DNA from: Chloroflexota bacterium
GTDB lineage: Bacteria > Chloroflexota > Limnocylindria > QHBO01
NCBI GenBank assembly: GCA_005882055.1
Contig: VBGQ01000053.1
Span: 1-8,790, forward strand
DNA: 8,790 nucleotides
Direction: 5' to 3'
Shown: positions 6,026-8,790 of the stretch, in pieces
How the letters are laid out: each line of letters begins with the position of its first letter
How positions within the stretch are numbered: position 1 is the first letter of the stretch
Program-made: the position numbers and the translations under genes
The notes under the pieces: generated by a model
Database searches by the model: none
Seen by the model: the letters and a program-made list of their open reading frames with translations, nothing else
Told to the model about the DNA's origin: nothing

Positions 6026-6471
6026 ATGCCACTGAGCGGCGACTACGCACCCAGCACGGCAAGCTGGGCGCGTCGGCAGGCAGAGCGATACGAGGCGAGC
6101 AACGGTGCGGAGGCAGGCGACCTCCGCGGACGACCGATCATCGTGCTCACCTCGGTCGGGGCCAAGACCGGCCGGCTGCGCAAGACGGCCCTGATGCGCG
6201 TCGAGCACGAGGGGAGCTACGCCGTCGTGGCCTCGCTGGGTGGCGCGCCCAGGCATCCGGTCTGGTACTACAACCTGAAGGCGCATCCCCACGTCGAGCT
6301 CCAGGATGGACCGATGAAGCGCGACTACCAGGCGCGCGAGGCGACCGGTGACGAAAGGCGCTGTGGTGGGAGCGCGCGGTCGACACCTGGCCCGATTACG
6401 CCCGCTACCAGGCCAAGACCACCCGGCAGATTCCGGTCTGCGTGCTGGAGCCCGTCGACATCAGGCCATGA
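6026..6471 (+). pseudogene. Ddn-family F420-dependent oxidoreductase, one-base frameshift
   Basis: The first 111 residues match the deazaflavin-dependent nitroreductase family: VLTSVGAKTGRLRKTAL (40-56) is the cofactor-binding block, and ASLGGAPRHPVWYYNLKAHP (69-88) is the hallmark second block. At 6356-6361 the frame breaks. The expected family ending LWWERAVDTWPDYARYQ, followed by a CVLEPVD tail, is intact in the next frame from 6361 and stops with TGA 6469-6471. Restoring one G in the run at 6357-6358 would join the halves as GDERALWW, giving about 148 residues. Without it the frame would run on to 6982 into nonsense overlapping the next gene. The corrected stop forms a perfect ATGA overlap with the winged-helix gene, which supports the corrected reading. 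GGGAG lies 9 bases before ATG 6026. The shift may be a sequencing or assembly error, or a recent inactivation. There is no canonical slippery heptamer, so programmed frameshifting is unlikely. Confidence 0.8.
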
Positions 6472-7589
6472 CGCTGAAGGTCAGCTGGCCGCAGGCCCTC
6501 GCCTGGCGCCTGCATCGGCAGCTGCTCGATCCGGTCACGCGCCAATCGGTCCCAGACGTCGTGCGCCGGCTGTGTGGCGTGCAGGCGCAGGTCGCCTCGT
6601 CCGCCGACCTGGCCATTCGCGTCCGCCGCGCAGCTTCGTCGCCCGTCGACGTCGGTCGAGCGCTCTCCGACGGCCGCCTCATCAAGACGTGGGCGATGCG
6701 CGGCACCCTGCACCTGCTCACCCCCGAGGAGGGCGGAACCTTCCTGTCGTTATTGGCGGCTGGGCGATCCTGGGAGCGACCCAGCTGGGTGCGCTGGTTC
6801 GGGCTCGGCCCCAAGGAGATCGAGATCCTGCGCGCGGTCGTGCGCGAGGCACTGGACGGCGCGGTCCTCGGCCGCGAGGAGCTGGTTGCTGCGGTGACCA
6901 GCCACCCGGGGCTCGGGCACGTGGGCGAGGCGCTTCGTTCCGGATGGGGGACCGTGCTCAAGCCCCTCGCCTGGCAGGGTGACCTGTGCTTTGGACCGAT
7001 GCGCGGCTCGCGGGTCACCTTCATGCGGCCGGACCAGGCGAGCGCACGGTGGGCCGGCGTTCCCGATCCTGACGACGCTGCGCCGGCCGCCATCGCCGCC
7101 TACTTCGGGGCGTATGGTCCGGCCACCGTCGAGAACTTCCGCAACTTCATGGCTCGCGGACGCATCACCGTGCGACAGCAGCGGGCATGGTTCAGCGCGC
7201 TGGGCAAACGACTGGTCCAGGTCCAGGTGGATGGGGACCCAGCCCTGATGCGTGCGGATGACGTGGATGAGCTGGCCGCGACCCGTCCCAGCCACGAGGT
7301 GCGCCTCCTGCCGGGCTTCGATCAGTATGTGATGGGTCCGGGGACGGACGACCCGCACGTCGTCCCCCCAGGTCGCCGGTCGGCAGTGAGCAAGCAGAGC
7401 GGCTGGATCGCGCCCGTCGTGCTGCTCGGGGGCCAGGTGCGCGGCACCTGGGAGCTCGACGGCGGCGCCGCGCGCATCTCCTGGTTCCGCGACGCGGGAT
7501 CCCCGCCCAGCGATGCCCTGGCCGCACAGGTCTCGCGGCTCTCCTCGATCCTCGACCGCCAGCTCGACACGCAGATCCAATCCGTCTAG
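6468..7589 (+). CDS. AlkZ/YcaQ-like winged-helix DNA-binding protein (HTH_42)
   Basis: This 373-residue protein belongs to the HTH_42 (DUF1006) winged-helix family, whose studied members AlkZ and YcaQ are DNA glycosylases that remove bulky alkylated bases or unhook interstrand crosslinks. Visible marks are RRLCGVQAQVASSADLAI (33-50), which contains Q39-A-Q41 at the place of the catalytic Q-x-Q of AlkZ, TWAMRGTLHLLTPEE (74-88), a middle region with AYFGAYGPATVENF, and a C-terminal LLPGFDQYVMG block with VSKQSGWIAPVVLLGGQV. Many family members annotated only as winged-helix proteins have no tested activity, so repair is inferred. The start is ATG 6468, coupled by ATGA to the stop of the Ddn-family gene; an open frame extends back to 6348 but it lies inside that gene and is not family-like. 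The ribosome site is weak, consistent with translational coupling. Confidence 0.88.
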   Translation: MTLKVSWPQALAWRLHRQLLDPVTRQSVPDVVRRLCGVQAQVASSADLAIRVRRAASSPVDVGRALSDGRLIKTWAMRGTLHLLTPEEGGTFLSLLAAGRSWERPSWVRWFGLGPKEIEILRAVVREALDGAVLGREELVAAVTSHPGLGHVGEALRSGWGTVLKPLAWQGDLCFGPMRGSRVTFMRPDQASARWAGVPDPDDAAPAAIAAYFGAYGPATVENFRNFMARGRITVRQQRAWFSALGKRLVQVQVDGDPALMRADDVDELAATRPSHEVRLLPGFDQYVMGPGTDDPHVVPPGRRSAVSKQSGWIAPVVLLGGQVRGTWELDGGAARISWFRDAGSPPSDALAAQVSRLSSILDRQLDTQIQSV

Positions 7590-7608
7590 GCGTCGTCTCG
7601 CGGGCATC

Positions 7609-7638
7609 TTGACGGCGGCACCCGGCGCGGTCCATAGT
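7609..7638 (+). promoter_or_regulatory. Candidate sigma70-type promoter of the DeoR-fruK operon
   Basis: TTGACG (7609-7614), 18 bases, CATAGT (7633-7638): 5 of 6 and 4 of 6 matches to the housekeeping consensus. It begins 20 bases after the stop of the winged-helix gene. Transcription would start near 7645, inside the repeat array, giving a leader of about 60 bases with AAGGAG at 7691-7696 before GTG 7707. A repressor sitting on the repeats would block it. Confidence 0.45.
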
Positions 7639-7674
7639 GCGCACGTTCGCGCAGATATGCGCATAGATGTGCAC
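7637..7674 (+). repeat. Ten-bp phased GCGCA-like repeat array, probable DeoR operator
   Basis: Four octamers are centred exactly 10 bp apart at 7640.5, 7650.5, 7660.5 and 7670.5: GTGCGCAC, TCGCGCAG, ATGCGCAT and ATGTGCAC. The first and third are perfect palindromes. A further AGTGCGCT follows at 7680-7687 but out of phase by 4 bases. The array lies just after the candidate -10 of the operon encoding a DeoR-family repressor, and such repressors often bind several phased half sites. It is therefore the likely autoregulatory operator. Confidence 0.5.
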
Positions 7675-7706
7675 GCGACAGTGCGCTGGGAAGGAGCGGA
7701 TCTCCG

Positions 7707-8480
7707 GTGCTCGTGGGCGAGCGGCGGCGAAAGATCATCGACATCCTGGAGTCCGACGACCGGGCCCAGGTCGGAGAGCTCGCAACTCGGTTCGGCGTCT
7801 CGGAATCCACGATCCGCCGGGATCTCCAGCTTCTTTCCGAGAACGGGGCGGTGGAGCGCACCCACGGCGGAGTCTTGCCGCCCAGCAGGTTCGAGCCCTC
7901 GTTCGGCCAGAAGGAAACAGAAAACCGCGCACAGAAGCGCGCGATCGCACGGGTCGCAGCTGGGCTCCTGGAAGCGGGCCACACCGTGTTCCTGGACGGG
8001 GGAACGACGACGCTCGAGCTCGCGCGCATCCTCCGCTCGCGCACCGACATCACGATCGCCTCGAACTCGGTTCCGATCGCTGTTGAGCTCGCCAATCACC
8101 CTCGGCTGATCCTGACGGGTGGATCGGTCAAGGAGTCGACGCTCGCTCTCGTCGGGCCCATCGCCGAACGCTCGATCGAGCAGATGCACGTGGACGTCGC
8201 GTTCATCGGCATGAACGGCGTCTCCTCGACCGCGGGCTTCACGACCCCCACCTGGGAGGAGGCCGCCACCAAGACGAGGATGATTCGCGCCGGCCGAATG
8301 GCCGTCGTCGTGGCCGACAGCAGCAAGCTGGGGTTCGCGACCTTCGCCCACGTCGCACGCCTCGACGAGGTGGACCTGCTCATCACCGACGAGGCGGCGG
8401 CGCCGTCCGAGGTCGAGGCGCTGCGCTCCGCCGGCCTCGACGTACGAATCGCCGCCGAGGGTCGCCAGGCGATCGCTTGA
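7707..8480 (+). CDS. DeoR/GlpR-family transcriptional repressor (FruR-like)
   Basis: The 257-residue protein has the standard two-domain layout of DeoR-family sugar-operon repressors. An N-terminal winged helix (about 6-58) contains VGELATRFGVSESTIRRDL (22-40) and the wing ERTHGGV (50-56). The C-terminal sugar-phosphate sensor domain shows DGGTTTLELARIL (97-109), LTGGSVKESTLALVGP, FIGMNGVSSTAGFTTPTWEE with KTRMI, and ADSSKLG. Length is typical. GTG 7707 is supported by AAGGAG 10 bases upstream and begins right at the family start. Its TGA shares one base with the ATG of the following 1-phosphofructokinase gene (TGATG), so the two are co-translated and the likely effector is fructose 1-phosphate or a related sugar phosphate. 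It probably represses its own operon through the phased repeats just upstream. The subfamily name is inferred from the neighbour, not from the protein itself. Confidence 0.92.
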   Translation: MLVGERRRKIIDILESDDRAQVGELATRFGVSESTIRRDLQLLSENGAVERTHGGVLPPSRFEPSFGQKETENRAQKRAIARVAAGLLEAGHTVFLDGGTTTLELARILRSRTDITIASNSVPIAVELANHPRLILTGGSVKESTLALVGPIAERSIEQMHVDVAFIGMNGVSSTAGFTTPTWEEAATKTRMIRAGRMAVVVADSSKLGFATFAHVARLDEVDLLITDEAAAPSEVEALRSAGLDVRIAAEGRQAIA

Positions 8481-8790
8481 TGCAGCGCGTCGTCACCGTC
8501 ACCCTCAACCCCGCGATTGACCGCACGGTCTGGGTCGAGGCGCTGGTGCCGGGCACCACCACCCGCACCGCCGATACGCGGGCAAGCTTTGGGGGCAAGG
8601 GGATCAACGTCGCTCGCGGCGTGGCGCGGATCGGTGCGCCGGTCATCGCTCTCGGGCTTGCGGGCGAGGATCAGGCCACCCCTATCGAGCGCTACCTCGA
8701 GTCCCTGGGTGTCCAGTCAAGGTTCATCCGCACGCCTGGCGAGACGCGGACCAACCTCAAGATCATCGAGCAGGCGAGCGGGCGCCTCAC
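8480..8790 (+). CDS. fruK: 1-phosphofructokinase, 3' end beyond window
   Basis: The first 103 codons of a PfkB-family sugar kinase are present; the rest runs off the right edge. TVTLNPAID (6-14) and GGKGINVARGVARIG (38-52) are the N-terminal signature of the 1-phosphofructokinase/tagatose-6-phosphate kinase branch, and TPGETRTNLKIIE near the end of the visible part is the usual substrate-side strand. The enzyme phosphorylates fructose 1-phosphate with ATP to fructose 1,6-bisphosphate in the cytoplasm, downstream of fructose uptake by a phosphotransferase system. ATG 8480 overlaps the repressor stop by one base. A tagatose-6-phosphate kinase (LacC) cannot be fully excluded from this fragment, but the DeoR neighbour favours FruK. 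A fructose PTS gene would be expected further right. Confidence 0.87.
   Translation, partial: MQRVVTVTLNPAIDRTVWVEALVPGTTTRTADTRASFGGKGINVARGVARIGAPVIALGLAGEDQATPIERYLESLGVQSRFIRTPGETRTNLKIIEQASGRL

Noticed and set aside
6348..6467. Earlier ATG for the winged-helix gene
   Set aside because: The added residues are out-of-frame translation of the Ddn-family gene, and the family starts at 6468 with an ATGA overlap.
6750..8351. Minus-strand open frame of 533 codons
   Set aside because: It is antisense to the winged-helix gene, the intergenic operator and the DeoR gene, with low-complexity charged composition and no recognisable domain.
1..8790. CRISPR arrays, tRNA or rRNA genes, insertion sequences, phage genes, toxin-antitoxin or known defence systems
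   Set aside because: Nothing in either strand showed the repeats, transposase motifs or domain content these would need. The gene-free gaps are all under 120 bases.

Overview
This is an 8.8-kb window of very GC-rich chromosomal DNA packed with short, closely spaced bacterial genes, several of them with GTG starts. There are no rRNA, tRNA, CRISPR, IS or phage features. Two proteins of the deazaflavin (F420)-dependent nitroreductase family, a SigJ/ECF41-type sigma factor, a Cys-motif class III cyclase and a CapA-like lipoprotein fit an F420-using high-GC lineage. I favour Chloroflexota (Limnocylindria/Ellin6529-like) or Actinomycetota, but only from family content, and no marker gene is present to settle it.

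Left part (1-4288). A CapA-like lipoprotein gene runs off the left edge on the minus strand (799 down to 1), behind a small Ddn-type oxidoreductase (1362-898, minus). Back-to-back with these, on the plus strand, lies an ECF41/SigJ-type sigma factor (1441-2334), then a short MFS transporter (2371-3498) and a soluble class III adenylate cyclase (3491-4288) overlapping the transporter by 8 bases. The 78-base gap between the oxidoreductase and the sigma factor holds two oppositely oriented sequences resembling the ECF41 promoter, interlocked with each other. The sigma factor may therefore control both itself and the oxidoreductase.

Middle (4313-7589). A membrane-anchored class IIIa adenylate cyclase (5641-4313, minus) meets the soluble cyclase tail to tail. 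Divergent from it with only 11 bases between starts is a tight plus-strand run: a DUF1801 protein (5653-6021), a second Ddn-family gene broken by a one-base frameshift (6026-6471), and an AlkZ/YcaQ-like winged-helix protein (6468-7589) joined by an ATGA overlap.

Right part (7590-8790). A DeoR/GlpR-type repressor (7707-8480) overlaps by one base the start of a 1-phosphofructokinase gene (8480 to the edge). This is the classic arrangement of a fructose operon. Its 117-base leader carries a sigma70-like promoter followed by an array of GCGCA-like half sites repeating exactly every 10 bp, a probable operator for the repressor.

Most of the window is ordinary housekeeping and regulatory content. 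The parts most worth a second look are the interlocked ECF41 promoters, the helically phased operator, the missing aspartate in the CapA-like protein, the apparently missing helix in the transporter and the frameshifted oxidoreductase.
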